Assembly: GCF_001267885.1 (NCBI RefSeq)
Contig: NZ_CP012382.1
Coordinates: 4,079,001-4,143,000, forward strand
DNA: 64,000 bases
Direction of reading: 5' to 3'
From: Streptomyces ambofaciens ATCC 23877
GTDB lineage: Bacteria; Actinomycetota; Actinomycetes; Streptomycetales; Streptomycetaceae
The notes beneath the pieces are model-generated. The model ran no database searches. It was not told the DNA's origin and saw only the letters and a program-made list of their open reading frames with translations. Positions 17,100 to 25,378 of the stretch are shown one piece after another. Positions within the stretch are counted from its first letter, which is position 1. Every line of letters begins with the position of its first letter. The position numbers and the translations under genes were made by a program.

Positions 17100-18530
17100 G
17101 TGACGACGATGACTGCAGGGTCCGTACGCGAGTTCAAGATGCCCGACGTGGGCGAGGGACTCACCGAGGCCGAGATCCTCAAGTGGTACGTCCAGCCCGG
17201 TGACACGGTCACCGACGGCCAGGTGGTGTGCGAGGTCGAGACGGCCAAGGCCGCCGTCGAGCTGCCCATCCCCTACGACGGCGTGGTCCGCGCGCTGCAC
17301 TTCCCGGAGGGCACCACGGTCGACGTGGGCACCTCGATCATCGCGGTGGCCGTCGGTGACGCGGCGGACGCCGGGGAGCCGGCGCAGGCGCCCGTCGAGG
17401 ACACCTCGGCCGCACCGGCCCCGGCCGCGGCCGAGGAGAAGAAGCCGGAGGGCCGCCAGCCCGTCCTGGTCGGCTACGGGGTGTCCACCTCCGCGACCCG
17501 CCGCCGCCCCCGCAAGAGCGCTCAGGCTCCGGCGGCCTCGGCGGCGTCCGCCGCGATCCAGACGGAGATGAACGGCCACGGGCCGGCCGCGCCGGTCACC
17601 CGGGACCGTCCGCTCGCCAAGCCCCCGGTGCGCAAGCTCGCCAAGGACCTCGGCGTCGACCTGGCCACGGTCACCCCGACCGGCCCGGACGGCGTCATCA
17701 CCCGCGAGGACGTGCACGCGGCGGTGGCGCCGGCCCAGACCGCCGGATCCGAGGCGGCACCGGAGGCGCCCGCCGCCACCGCCCCCGCGGCTCCCGCCCC
17801 GTCCCCGGCGGCGGTGTCGTACGACACGGCGCGCGAGACCCGCGTCCCGGTCAAGGGCGTCCGCAAGGCGACGGCGGCGGCGATGGTCGGCTCGGCGTTC
17901 ACGGCGCCCCACGTGACCGAGTTCGTGACGGTCGACGTGACGCGCACGATGAAGCTGGTCGAGGAGCTGAAGCAGGACAAGGAGTTCGCGGGCCTGCGGG
18001 TCAACCCGCTCCTGCTGATCGCCAAGGCCCTGCTGGTCGCGATCAAGCGCAACCCGGACGTCAACGCGTCCTGGGACGAGGCGGCGCAGGAGATCGTGGT
18101 CAAGCACTACGTGAACCTGGGCATCGCCGCCGCGACCCCGCGCGGCCTGATCGTGCCGAACATCAAGGACGCCCACGCCAAGACGCTGCCGCAACTGGCG
18201 GGCGCCCTGGGCGAGCTGGTGTCGACGGCCAGGGAGGGCAAGACCTCCCCGGCCGCCATGCAGGGCGGCACGGTGACCATCACCAACGTCGGCGTCTTCG
18301 GCGTCGACACCGGCACGCCGATCCTCAACCCCGGCGAGTCCGCGATCCTCGCGGTCGGTGCGATCAAGCTCCAGCCGTGGGTGCACAAGGGCAAGGTGAA
18401 GCCGCGTCAGGTGACCACCCTGGCGCTGAGCTTCGACCACCGCCTGGTCGACGGCGAGCTGGGCTCCAAGGTCCTCGCCGACGTGGCGGCGGTCCTGGAA
18501 CAGCCCAAGCGCCTGATCACCTGGGCGTAG
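17100..18530 (+). CDS. bkdC: Branched-chain dihydrolipoamide acyltransferase E2
   Basis: Core of the complex (476 aa). It has one lipoyl domain (FKMPDVGEGLTEAEILKWYV, lipoylated Lys in VETAKAAVEL near residue 50), an Ala/Pro linker, the E1/E3-binding domain (AKPPVRKLAKDLGVDLATV, about 175-210), a second Ala/Pro linker and the acyltransferase domain ending in SFDHRLVDG (about 446-454), which holds the catalytic His. GTG 17100 has AGGAG six bases upstream; ATG 17109 is an alternative. No E3 (lpd) gene follows, so a shared E3 must come from elsewhere. A second E2 gene lies at the left edge of the window. Confidence 0.95.
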   Translation: MTTMTAGSVREFKMPDVGEGLTEAEILKWYVQPGDTVTDGQVVCEVETAKAAVELPIPYDGVVRALHFPEGTTVDVGTSIIAVAVGDAADAGEPAQAPVEDTSAAPAPAAAEEKKPEGRQPVLVGYGVSTSATRRRPRKSAQAPAASAASAAIQTEMNGHGPAAPVTRDRPLAKPPVRKLAKDLGVDLATVTPTGPDGVITREDVHAAVAPAQTAGSEAAPEAPAATAPAAPAPSPAAVSYDTARETRVPVKGVRKATAAAMVGSAFTAPHVTEFVTVDVTRTMKLVEELKQDKEFAGLRVNPLLLIAKALLVAIKRNPDVNASWDEAAQEIVVKHYVNLGIAAATPRGLIVPNIKDAHAKTLPQLAGALGELVSTAREGKTSPAAMQGGTVTITNVGVFGVDTGTPILNPGESAILAVGAIKLQPWVHKGKVKPRQVTTLALSFDHRLVDGELGSKVLADVAAVLEQPKRLITWA

Positions 18531-18537
18531 ACCCGAA

Positions 18538-18579
18538 GGACGGAGCCGCGCGACCCCGAGGGGCCGCGCGGCTCCGTCC
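18538..18579 (+). terminator. Intrinsic terminator of bkdABC
   Basis: Perfect 15-bp stem (arm GGACGGAGCCGCGCG, 18538-18552 with 18565-18579), 12-base loop, followed by TTTT starting at 18580. Confidence 0.88.
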
Positions 18580-18729
18580 TTTTCCGTTCACCCGCCCGTT
18601 CACCCTCCGGTCGTCACCGGCCCTCGTCGAAACGGGGGCCGATGACGGCTGCCCCTGGTCCCGGAGATCCCAGCGATCCCGGAGCTTCCGTTCGCCCCCG
18701 ACGATCCCGGCGGCCGACCGCGGGGGCGC

Positions 18730-19743
18730 TCAGGGACGGGACCGCTGCCCGGCCAGCGCGTTCAGCAGGGCCGCTCCCCGCTCGGCGTCGTCGACGCTCA
18801 CCGCGAAGTCGGTACGGCGGCCCCGGGGCCGTACGACGAGGCACTCCCCGGCGCGCAGCATCACCGTGGTGCCGAGGCCGCTGAGGCGGTAGCCCCAGCC
18901 GCCGACCTGGGCGGGCCGGCGGACCTCGGCGCGCGCCGCGTCGATGTCGCCGGGCGACCAGCGGCGCCTGGGCCAGCCGAGCGGCCCGAAGGACACCTCC
19001 AGGCCCCGCTCCGAGACCCGTGCCTGCACCGAGGAGAAGAGGGCGCAGGAGAGGGAGGCCGCGGCGAACCCGGCGAACAGCGCCCACAGCGCGCCCGGGG
19101 CGGCCAGGCCGCCGGCCAGGGCGACGAGCGCGGCCACGGCCACCAGGCCGGTCACGGCAGCCACCAGGTGGAGCCAGGGGTTGGCGGTCCGGGAGAACCA
19201 CGCCATTCGCCGGCCCTTCGGCAGGATCGGCGCGAGACCGTCAGCGCCGGACGCGGCGTCGTCGTCCGCGCCGGGCGTCGCCTCGCCGTCCCCGCCGGAC
19301 CGGCGGGTGGCGAGCAGCCGTCCGCCCACTGCCGCGAGCACGGCCAGGACGAGGACCGCCACGATCCAGGCGGTCGGCTGCCGGGCCTCGTGCCAGTCCG
19401 CGCGGTCCAGGTTCGCCCGGACGACGGCGGCCTGCGCACCGCCCAGGACGACGCCGGTGGGCAGCAGGACCACCATGGTCCACCGGGCCCCCGCCGCCGG
19501 TCCGGCCCGCAGCAGCGGGACGGCGGTCGCCGCCGCGGTCACCAGCCAGATCAGCGCGGGCACGAGGGAGGCCGCCCACAGGGGCATCGAGCCGTCCGGG
19601 GGCCCGCCGTCCAGGTCCCAGTGGGTCGCCAGCCGGTCGGGCAGCCGTCCCCCCGCCACGAGCGGCAGTCCGGCGAGTACGGCCGTGACACCGGCCGTCC
19701 ACACCGCGGCCGTGGCCCGCACCGCCACCGTCTTGTTCTTCAC
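18730..19743 (-). CDS. DUF1648-domain membrane protein
   Basis: Polytopic membrane protein (337 aa) without known catalytic motifs. A first TM segment is followed by the DUF1648 signature (RLPDRLATHWDLDGGPPDGS), then two or three further spans, a cytosolic Asp/Gly-rich loop, two more spans (LVAAVTGLVAVAALVALAGG and LWALFAGFAAASLSCALF) and a C-terminal soluble PH-like region (RVSERGLEVSFGPLGW). The GTG start overlaps the stop of the GntR-family gene by four bases (GTGA), with AGGGGG upstream. YtrA-type GntR regulators are commonly co-encoded with membrane proteins they control, which fits here. Function unknown. Confidence 0.82.
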   Translation of the reverse strand: MKNKTVAVRATAAVWTAGVTAVLAGLPLVAGGRLPDRLATHWDLDGGPPDGSMPLWAASLVPALIWLVTAAATAVPLLRAGPAAGARWTMVVLLPTGVVLGGAQAAVVRANLDRADWHEARQPTAWIVAVLVLAVLAAVGGRLLATRRSGGDGEATPGADDDAASGADGLAPILPKGRRMAWFSRTANPWLHLVAAVTGLVAVAALVALAGGLAAPGALWALFAGFAAASLSCALFSSVQARVSERGLEVSFGPLGWPRRRWSPGDIDAARAEVRRPAQVGGWGYRLSGLGTTVMLRAGECLVVRPRGRRTDFAVSVDDAERGAALLNALAGQRSRP

Positions 19744-20087
19744 GGCATCCCCCTGATCAGGTCGATGAGATCGGTCCTGCTGTAGCCCAGCCGCGCCGCC
19801 TCGGCGACCAGTTCGCGGACGCGGATCTGCAGGCCGGAGTGCTGGTGGGCTCCCTCGGCCACGGTCACCCCCCGGCCCCGCCGGAACTCCAGGAGGCCTT
19901 CGTCGCGCAGTCCGCGCAGCCCGCGCAGCACGGTGTTGACGTTGACGTCGAGGGCCTCGGACAGGTCGCGGGCCGAGGGAAGGCGGTCGCCGGGACCGCA
20001 CTCCCCTTCGGCGATGGCACGCCGGACGGCGCCGGCGACCTGTTCGTGCAGGGGGCGGGTGTCGTTCTTGTCCAGACTCAGCAGCAT
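19740..20087 (-). CDS. GntR-family transcriptional regulator, YtrA subfamily
   Basis: Short repressor (115 aa): a winged HTH of GntR type (PLHEQVAGAVRRAIAEGECG, RLPSARDLSEALDVNVNTVL, LLEFRRGRGVTV) followed by only about 40 residues, the size and layout of YtrA regulators. It is translationally coupled to the downstream DUF1648 membrane-protein gene. The start codon lies inside an inverted repeat (20086-20110), so autoregulation is likely. No Shine-Dalgarno sequence precedes the ATG, suggesting a leaderless mRNA. Confidence 0.88.
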   Translation of the reverse strand: MLLSLDKNDTRPLHEQVAGAVRRAIAEGECGPGDRLPSARDLSEALDVNVNTVLRGLRGLRDEGLLEFRRGRGVTVAEGAHQHSGLQIRVRELVAEAARLGYSRTDLIDLIRGMP

Positions 20088-20110
20088 GGTGCTAATGAAA
20101 CTATCACCAT
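20086..20110. promoter_or_regulatory. Inverted repeat over the YtrA-type regulator start, likely autoregulatory operator
   Basis: ATGGTGCTA and TATCACCAT (eight of nine symmetric) separated by seven bases. One half includes the start codon of the regulator, as expected for a leaderless, self-repressed gene. Confidence 0.65.
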
Positions 20111-20173
20111 TCCTTTCATCGGTACAGGGAAGCCGGTGGCCGGGACTCGCGTGGGCCGGCCCGGAGAAGCGGA

Positions 20174-20205
20174 AACGGGCCCGTCGCCGTGGCGACGGGC
20201 CCGTT
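20174..20205 (-). terminator. Terminator of the DD-peptidase gene
   Basis: Inverted repeat of 15 bases (AACGGGCCCGTCGCC with its complement, tight loop) about 25 bases after the end of the minus-strand DD-peptidase gene. Confidence 0.75.
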
Positions 20206-20229
20206 CCGGTCGGGCGGGGTGGCGGGGTG

Positions 20230-21201
20230 TCAGCCCAGCTTGGCGAAGCCGTAGTTCATGAGCTTCGTCGCGTCCGTGGCGCGCTGCGTCGACGACGAGG
20301 AGGTCAGCACCGTGCCGATGACGGTCTTGCCCTTCCGGGTCGCGGCGAAGACCAGGCAGTACTTGGCCTCCGGGCCGGAGCCGGTCTTCACACCGATCGC
20401 GCCGCTGTAACTGCCCAGCAGCGTGTTGGTGTTGGTCCAGGGCGCCATCGTGCGGGTGCCGCCCTTCTTGGTGACCGTCTTCGCCGTGTACTTCTTCGTC
20501 TTCACGATCGTGCGGAAGGTGGAGCTCTTCATCGCGCTGCTCGCGAGCTTCGTCAGGTCGCGCGGCGTGGAGTAGTTCTTGCCGTTGCCGATGCCGTCGA
20601 ACGAGTCGAAGTGGGTGTTCTTCAGGCCGAGGCTCTTGGCGGTGGAGTTCATCTTGCCGATGAACGACTTCACGCGCGCCGCCCGCGTCGAACCCGAGCC
20701 GAACTTGTCGGCCAGCGCGTACGCGGCGTCGCAGCCGGACGGCAGCATCAGCCCGTACAGCAGCTGGCGGACGGTCACCTTGTCGCCGACGATCAGGCGG
20801 GCCGAGGAGGCGTTCTTCGAGACGATGTAGTCGCTGTACGCCATCTGGACCGTGACCTTGGCGTCCAGGTTCAGCTTGGGCTGCGACAGCACGACCTTGG
20901 CGGTCATGATCTTGGTCGTGGAGCCGGTGGAGCGCTTGGTGTCCGCGGCCTTGGTGTAGAGCGACGCCCCGTTCGCGTTGTTCATCACGTAACCGCCCTT
21001 GGCCACGATCGAGGGCACGGCGGGAGCGGCCTTGGCGTTGGCCGTGAGGTGCCGCGCGACCAGACCCTTGCCGACCGCCCGGTAGTCCCCGGGGTGCGTG
21101 GGGGCCGCCTGTGCGGGCGCGACGGACAGGACTCCGGCCGCGAGCACGGCTCCGCCGGTCACGGCGACGGCGGTGGCTCTGCGGAGGCGGGCGCGCTTCA
21201 T
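20230..21201 (-). CDS. D-alanyl-D-alanine carboxypeptidase/transpeptidase, K15 type
   Basis: Secreted penicillin-binding protein acting on peptidoglycan stem peptides (323 aa). A Sec signal peptide (KRARLRRATAVAVTGGAVLA, cleavage after AQA near residue 33) is followed by the three active-site motifs: STTK (catalytic Ser in TGSTTKIMTAK), SGC in LMLPSGCDAAYA, and KTGS in GVKTGSGP. The second motif has Cys where most PBPs have Asn, the hallmark of the Streptomyces K15 DD-transpeptidase family. The region after the signal is Lys/Thr-rich, giving a basic enzyme. ATG 21201 sits directly before the signal; earlier in-frame starts add a non-signal leader. Divergent from the FCD regulator gene. Confidence 0.92.
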   Translation of the reverse strand: MKRARLRRATAVAVTGGAVLAAGVLSVAPAQAAPTHPGDYRAVGKGLVARHLTANAKAAPAVPSIVAKGGYVMNNANGASLYTKAADTKRSTGSTTKIMTAKVVLSQPKLNLDAKVTVQMAYSDYIVSKNASSARLIVGDKVTVRQLLYGLMLPSGCDAAYALADKFGSGSTRAARVKSFIGKMNSTAKSLGLKNTHFDSFDGIGNGKNYSTPRDLTKLASSAMKSSTFRTIVKTKKYTAKTVTKKGGTRTMAPWTNTNTLLGSYSGAIGVKTGSGPEAKYCLVFAATRKGKTVIGTVLTSSSSTQRATDATKLMNYGFAKLG

Positions 21202-21419
21202 GTCGTTTATCAAGTCGATTACCCCGATTGTCTGAAATCCCCTGAGGTGCGCCCGAGTTGTGGTCGATCCTGCTTCGGTCGCGTCTGTGCGACTCGTGAA
21301 TAGCACGAATGGTTGTGCGGCGGCAGGGGGAGGCGGTCCGGTCCCCCCGCACGGGTGGCGGGACGTCCGCATCGTGGACCCTCCCCCTCTTGTGTCCCTG
21401 TTGTATCTATCCTGTCGGC

Positions 21420-22070
21420 ATGACCACGGCAGTGAAGCAACCCCCCGCGGCGGACCGCGTCTACACCCACGTCAAGCAGGGCGTCCTGGAGCGCCGCTAC
21501 GAGGGCGGGACCCTGCTCACCGAGGGAGAGCTCGCCGACGCGGTGGGCGTCTCCCGCACGCCGGTGCGCGAGGCGCTGCTCCGGCTGGAGGTCGAGGGGC
21601 TGATCCGGCTCTACCCGAAGAAGGGCGCCATGGTCCTGCCGGTCTCCGCGCAGGAGATCGCGGACGTGGTGGAGACCCGGCTGCTGGTCGAGGAGCACGC
21701 GGCGAGGAAGGCGGTACCCGCACCGCCCGGCCTCGTCGAACGGCTGGAGGGACTGCTGGCCCGGCAGCGGGAGCAGGCCGCCGCCGGTGACTACGCCGCG
21801 GCCTCGGTCTCGGACCGCTGCTTCCACGCGGAGATCGTCCGCAGCGGCGGCAACGAGATCCTCAACCGCCTCTACGACCAGCTCCGGGACCGCCAGCTGC
21901 GCATGGGCGTCGCGGTCATGCACTCCCATCCCGACCGGATCGCCAAGACCCTCTCCGAGCACGAGGAGATCCTCGACGCACTGCGCTCCGGGGACGCGGA
22001 GGCGGCCGTCGGCGTGGTCCACCGGCACGTGGGCTGGTTCTCGCACCTGGCCCGGGGTGAGGTCCGATGA
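21420..22070 (+). CDS. GntR-family regulator with FCD domain
   Basis: Ligand-responsive repressor (216 aa): N-terminal winged HTH (LTEGELADAVGVSRTPVREA, LIRLYPKKGAMVLPVS) and an all-helical FCD domain (about 85-210) with the metal/ligand-binding His and Asp positions DRCFHAEIV and SEHEEILDAL. FCD members sense organic or amino acids. ATG 21420 has no clear ribosome site and lies about ten bases after TATCTAT, consistent with a leaderless transcript. Its stop overlaps the start of the MFS carrier by four bases (ATGA), so the regulator probably controls uptake or export of its own ligand. Confidence 0.9.
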   Translation: MTTAVKQPPAADRVYTHVKQGVLERRYEGGTLLTEGELADAVGVSRTPVREALLRLEVEGLIRLYPKKGAMVLPVSAQEIADVVETRLLVEEHAARKAVPAPPGLVERLEGLLARQREQAAAGDYAAASVSDRCFHAEIVRSGGNEILNRLYDQLRDRQLRMGVAVMHSHPDRIAKTLSEHEEILDALRSGDAEAAVGVVHRHVGWFSHLARGEVR

Positions 22071-23365
22071 GCGGCTCGGCCGGTCTGCCGGGCGACCCGC
22101 CGGGCGGCCGGCGCGCGCTCGCCGTGTGGGGCGTCGGCGTCTCCGTCTACTTCGTCGCCGTCATCTTCCGCACGTCCCTGGGCGTGGCCGGACTCGACGC
22201 CGCCGACCGCTTCCACGTCAACGCCTCGGCGCTGTCCACCTTCTCCATCCTCCAGCTGCTGGTCTACGCCGGTATGCAGATACCCGTCGGCCTGCTGGTC
22301 GACCGGCTGGGCACCAAGAAGGTGCTGGGCATCGGCGTGGTGCTGTTCACGGTCGGCCAGCTCGGCTTCGCCTTCTCACCGTCCTACGGCATGGCGCTCG
22401 CCTCCCGGGCGCTGCTCGGCTGCGGGGACGCGATGACGTTCATCAGCGTGCTGCGGCTGGGCACCCGCTGGTTCCCGGCCAGGCGGGGCCCGATGGTCGC
22501 CCAGCTCGCCGGGCTGGTCGGCATGGCCGGCAACCTGGTCTCCACCCTCGTCCTCGCCCGGCTGCTGCACGGCATCGGGTGGACGGCGGCGTTCGCGGGC
22601 AGCGCGCTGGCGGGCGTGGTCGTGTTCGTCCTCCTGCTGCTGTTCCTCAAGGACCACCCGGAGGGGCACGAGCCGGAACCGCTGCCGCACCAGGGTGCCG
22701 CGTACGTACGGCGGCAGATCGCCACCTCCTGGCGGGAGCCGGGCACGCGGCTCGGCCTGTGGGTGCACTTCACCACCCAGTTCCCGGCGATGGTGTTCCT
22801 GCTGCTGTGGGGGATGCCGTTCCTCGTCGAGGCGCAGGGGCTGTCCCGGGGCACGGCGGGCGGGCTGCTCACCCTCGTCGTGCTGTCCAACATGGCGGTC
22901 GGCCTGGTCTACGGGCAGATCATCGCCCGGCACCACGCGGCACGGCTGCCGCTGGCGCTCGGCACGGTGGGCGCGACGGCCCTCCTGTGGGCGGTGACGC
23001 TCGCCTACCCGGCCGACCGGGCGCCGATGTGGTTGCTCGTCGTGCTGTGCACGGTCCTCGGCGCGTGCGGCCCGGCGTCGATGATCGGCTTCGACTTCGC
23101 GCGGCCGGCGAACCCGCCGGAGCGGCAGGGGACGGCGTCCGGGATCACGAACATGGGCGGCTTCGTGGCGTCGATGACCACGCTGTTCGCGATCGGCGTG
23201 CTGCTGGACGCCACCGGGGACGACTACCGGGTCGCGTTCTCCTCGGTGTTCGTGCTCCAGGCGCTCGGTGTCACGCAGATCATGCGGCTGCGCGGGCGGG
23301 CGGCGCGCAGGGAGCGGGAGCGCCTGGTCGCCAGCCGGGTGGAGACGGTGCACGTGCCGGTGTAG
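22067..23365 (+). CDS. MFS transporter
   Basis: Twelve-TM major facilitator carrier (432 aa). The MFS loop signature GLLVDRLGTKKVLGIGVV follows TM2 and RLGTRWFPARRGPMVAQLAG lies near TM4-5; the central loop HPEGHEPEPLPHQGAAYV separates two six-helix halves. Similar carriers import small organic anions such as sugar acids or nitrate-like substrates, but the substrate cannot be told from sequence. Coupled by ATGA overlap to the FCD regulator, which probably responds to the substrate. Confidence 0.88.
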   Translation: MSGSAGLPGDPPGGRRALAVWGVGVSVYFVAVIFRTSLGVAGLDAADRFHVNASALSTFSILQLLVYAGMQIPVGLLVDRLGTKKVLGIGVVLFTVGQLGFAFSPSYGMALASRALLGCGDAMTFISVLRLGTRWFPARRGPMVAQLAGLVGMAGNLVSTLVLARLLHGIGWTAAFAGSALAGVVVFVLLLLFLKDHPEGHEPEPLPHQGAAYVRRQIATSWREPGTRLGLWVHFTTQFPAMVFLLLWGMPFLVEAQGLSRGTAGGLLTLVVLSNMAVGLVYGQIIARHHAARLPLALGTVGATALLWAVTLAYPADRAPMWLLVVLCTVLGACGPASMIGFDFARPANPPERQGTASGITNMGGFVASMTTLFAIGVLLDATGDDYRVAFSSVFVLQALGVTQIMRLRGRAARRERERLVASRVETVHVPV

Positions 23366-23404
23366 GCGGGGGTGGGAGGCGCGGCCCGGCGCTGACGGGG
23401 TGCC

Positions 23405-23470
23405 GCCTCCCCCGCTCCCGGCGTCTCCCCCACGCTCGGCTTCGAGGGGCCGCTCAGGCCCGGGGGAGGC
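23405..23470. terminator. Long hairpin between convergent genes, related to a recurring intergenic element
   Basis: Outer arms GCCTCCCCC (23405-23413) and GGGGGAGGC (23462-23470) enclose a core containing CTCGGCTTCGAGGGG. The core resembles the element at 24387-24438. Probably terminates both the MFS gene and the minus-strand gene. Confidence 0.6.
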
Positions 23471-23484
23471 ACGACTGCCCGCGG

Positions 23485-24309
23485 CTAGGGCGTCACCACG
23501 AAGTTCCGCAGGATCGCCGCCGTCAGGTCCGGGTCGCCCTCCGCCTTGATGCGGTCCGCCGCCGCCTCCGGGGTCACGCGCCCGCAGGCCAGGCGGACGT
23601 AGGTCTCCCAGTCGAGGGTGAGGGTGGCGGCGGGACCGAGGGCGGGGGCCGTCTCCAGGGTGCCGCGGCCCTGGATGTCGACGCGGATGGTGCGCAGGAA
23701 CTCGACCGGGCCGTGCACGTCGAAGACGACGGCGGAGCTGCGGGGCGCGTCCGCGCGCTCGGCGACGACGGCCGGCAGCTCGGCGAGCAGCACGTCACGG
23801 GCGACGTGCGCACCGGGGGAGTCGAGGTTGCCCGGACGGCCGAGGGCCGTGCGCAGGTCCTGCTCGTGCGCCCACACGTCGAAGGCGTGCCGGCGCATCG
23901 CCTCCTCCAGGGTCAGCTCGGTGCCGAGCGGTCCGCGCACCTTCGTGCCGGGGTCCCGCGACTCGTTCCGCAGCTGGCGGTTGCGCCGGATGACCATGTA
24001 CTCCAGCTCGGACGTCATCTCCGGCGCCGTGTGGTGGCGGCGGACGTCGACCTGCATCTCCATGTAGCGCTGGTGCTCGTTGGTGACGTGGAAGAGGTCA
24101 CGCGGGAGCGTGTGGATGGGCCGCGGGTCCCCCAGCATCTCCGAGTCCAGGCCGAGGACATGGGAGACGATGTCGCGCACCGACCACCCCGGGCAGGGGG
24201 TGCGGCGGTTCCACTCTGCCTCCACGAGGGGCTGGACCAGCTCGGATATCGCCTCGATGGAGTGAGTCCAGGCGTCGGCGTAGGGCTGGAGGGTGGGATG
24301 CAGACTCAC
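23485..24309 (-). CDS. Maleylpyruvate isomerase-family (mycothiol-dependent/DinB-like) protein
   Basis: Cytosolic protein (274 aa). The N-terminal four-helix DinB/MDMPI domain carries the actinobacterial signature TPCPGWSVRDIVSHVLG (about 37-53) and HAFDVWAHEQDLRTALG (about 142-158), whose His, Asp and His would bind a metal; the C-terminal part is an SCP2-like domain (VEFLRTIRVDIQGRG, LTLDWETYVRLACGR). Members use mycothiol in thiol transfer or isomerisation; the substrate is unknown. GTG 24309 follows GAGGGG at nine bases. It is divergent from the nitrilase-family gene, with a repeat element between them. Confidence 0.85.
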   Translation of the reverse strand: MSLHPTLQPYADAWTHSIEAISELVQPLVEAEWNRRTPCPGWSVRDIVSHVLGLDSEMLGDPRPIHTLPRDLFHVTNEHQRYMEMQVDVRRHHTAPEMTSELEYMVIRRNRQLRNESRDPGTKVRGPLGTELTLEEAMRRHAFDVWAHEQDLRTALGRPGNLDSPGAHVARDVLLAELPAVVAERADAPRSSAVVFDVHGPVEFLRTIRVDIQGRGTLETAPALGPAATLTLDWETYVRLACGRVTPEAAADRIKAEGDPDLTAAILRNFVVTP

Positions 24310-24386
24310 GGAACGGGACCCCTCGGCGGTCGGTACACGGGCGGTTTGCGGCGGCGGTGCCAGTGGGAGGTGGCTGCGGTCGGCGT

Positions 24387-24438
24387 CTTGGGACTCCCCC
24401 GACTCTCGGCTTCGCTCGAGCCGGGAGGGATCCCCAAG
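24387..24438. repeat. Streptomyces-type intergenic hairpin repeat
   Basis: Imperfect long hairpin: outer CTTGGGA/TCCCCAAG arms, inner CTCCCCCG/CCGGGAGG, and core CTCGGCTTCGCTCGAG. Similar CTCGGCTTCGCTCGAG cores recur between genes across Streptomyces genomes (recollection). Here it sits between divergent genes, so it is not a simple terminator. Confidence 0.65.
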
Positions 24439-24525
24439 TTACGCTGCTGTGCGGCACCCCGGCAGTGCTTTCGTGTGACGATCGTAGGCCCGAGTGGACG
24501 GCCCGAATGCCAGGACGGTGGTAGT

Positions 24526-25323
24526 GTGCGCGCCTCTTTGATCCAAATCGCCGTGAACGAGGACGAATCGGTGGAAGCGCGCCGTCGGCGAACGGCGTCG
24601 CTGGTACGGGAGCAGGCGGGCGCCGCGGATCTCGTCGTGCTGCCGGAGCTGTGGACCACGGGTGCCTTCGCCTTCGAGGCGTTCGACGCCGAGGCCGAGC
24701 CGCTCGAGGGGCCGACGTACGAGGCGATGGCGAAGGCGGCGAGCGACGCGGGCGTGTGGCTGCACGCGGGCTCCGTCCCCGAGCGCGCCCCTGACGGACA
24801 CCTCTACAACACCTCTCTCGTCCTCTCCCCCTCCGGTGACCTGGCCGCCGCCTACCGCAAGATCCACCGGTTCGGCTTCGACAAGGGCGAGGCCGTGCTG
24901 ATGGGCGCGGGGGAGGAGCTGGTGACGGTCCGTCTGCCCGAGACGACCCTCGGTGTGGCGACCTGCTACGACCTCCGTTTCCCCGAGCTGTTCCGCGGTC
25001 TCGTCGACGCCGGTGCCGAGACGCTGGTCGTCCCGGCGGGCTGGCCGGAGCGCCGCCGGTCGCACTGGACGCTCCTGGCACAGGCGCGGGCGGTGGAGAA
25101 CCAGGCGTTCGTCCTCGCCTGCGGAACGGCCGGGACGCACGCCGGGGTTCCGCAGGCCGGTCACTCGATCGTGGTCGATCCCTGGGGCGAGGTGCTGGCG
25201 CAGGCCGGAGGGGACGAGGAGGTCCTCACGGTGGAGTTCGACCCGGCGCGGGTGGCGCGGACCCGGGAGCAGTTCCCGGCCCTGAAGGACCGGATGCTGG
25301 GACTGCCGGCCCCGCGCCGGTGA
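24526..25323 (+). CDS. Carbon-nitrogen hydrolase (nitrilase superfamily, Nit/omega-amidase-like)
   Basis: Cytosolic amidase (265 aa). The catalytic triad is visible: Glu in VVLPELWTTG (about residue 45), Lys in YRKIHRFGFDKG (about 112) and Cys in GVATCYDLRFPELFRG (about 149). These motifs fit the Nit-type branch that hydrolyses omega-amides or deaminated glutathione. GTG 24526 is chosen because AGGA lies ten bases upstream; reading further upstream enters the repeat element. The next gene starts 56 bases later with its own promoter. Confidence 0.9.
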   Translation: MRASLIQIAVNEDESVEARRRRTASLVREQAGAADLVVLPELWTTGAFAFEAFDAEAEPLEGPTYEAMAKAASDAGVWLHAGSVPERAPDGHLYNTSLVLSPSGDLAAAYRKIHRFGFDKGEAVLMGAGEELVTVRLPETTLGVATCYDLRFPELFRGLVDAGAETLVVPAGWPERRRSHWTLLAQARAVENQAFVLACGTAGTHAGVPQAGHSIVVDPWGEVLAQAGGDEEVLTVEFDPARVARTREQFPALKDRMLGLPAPRR

Positions 25324-25340
25324 CGGACCCGGCGCGGACC

Positions 25341-25371
25341 GTGACGAACGGCCCCTCGCGCCGCCTAGAAT
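25341..25371 (+). promoter_or_regulatory. Promoter for a leaderless mRNA (gene at 25379)
   Basis: GTGACG (25341-25346), 19-base spacer, TAGAAT (25366-25371), then seven bases to the ATG, placing the transcription start at or next to the initiator codon. Confidence 0.6.
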
Positions 25372-25378
25372 CCCGCGC

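Noticed and set aside
21787..24525. 1178-codon open frame reaching into the nitrilase-family gene
   Set aside because: Its first 900 codons are shadow of the FCD regulator and MFS genes; only the portion from 24526 is real.
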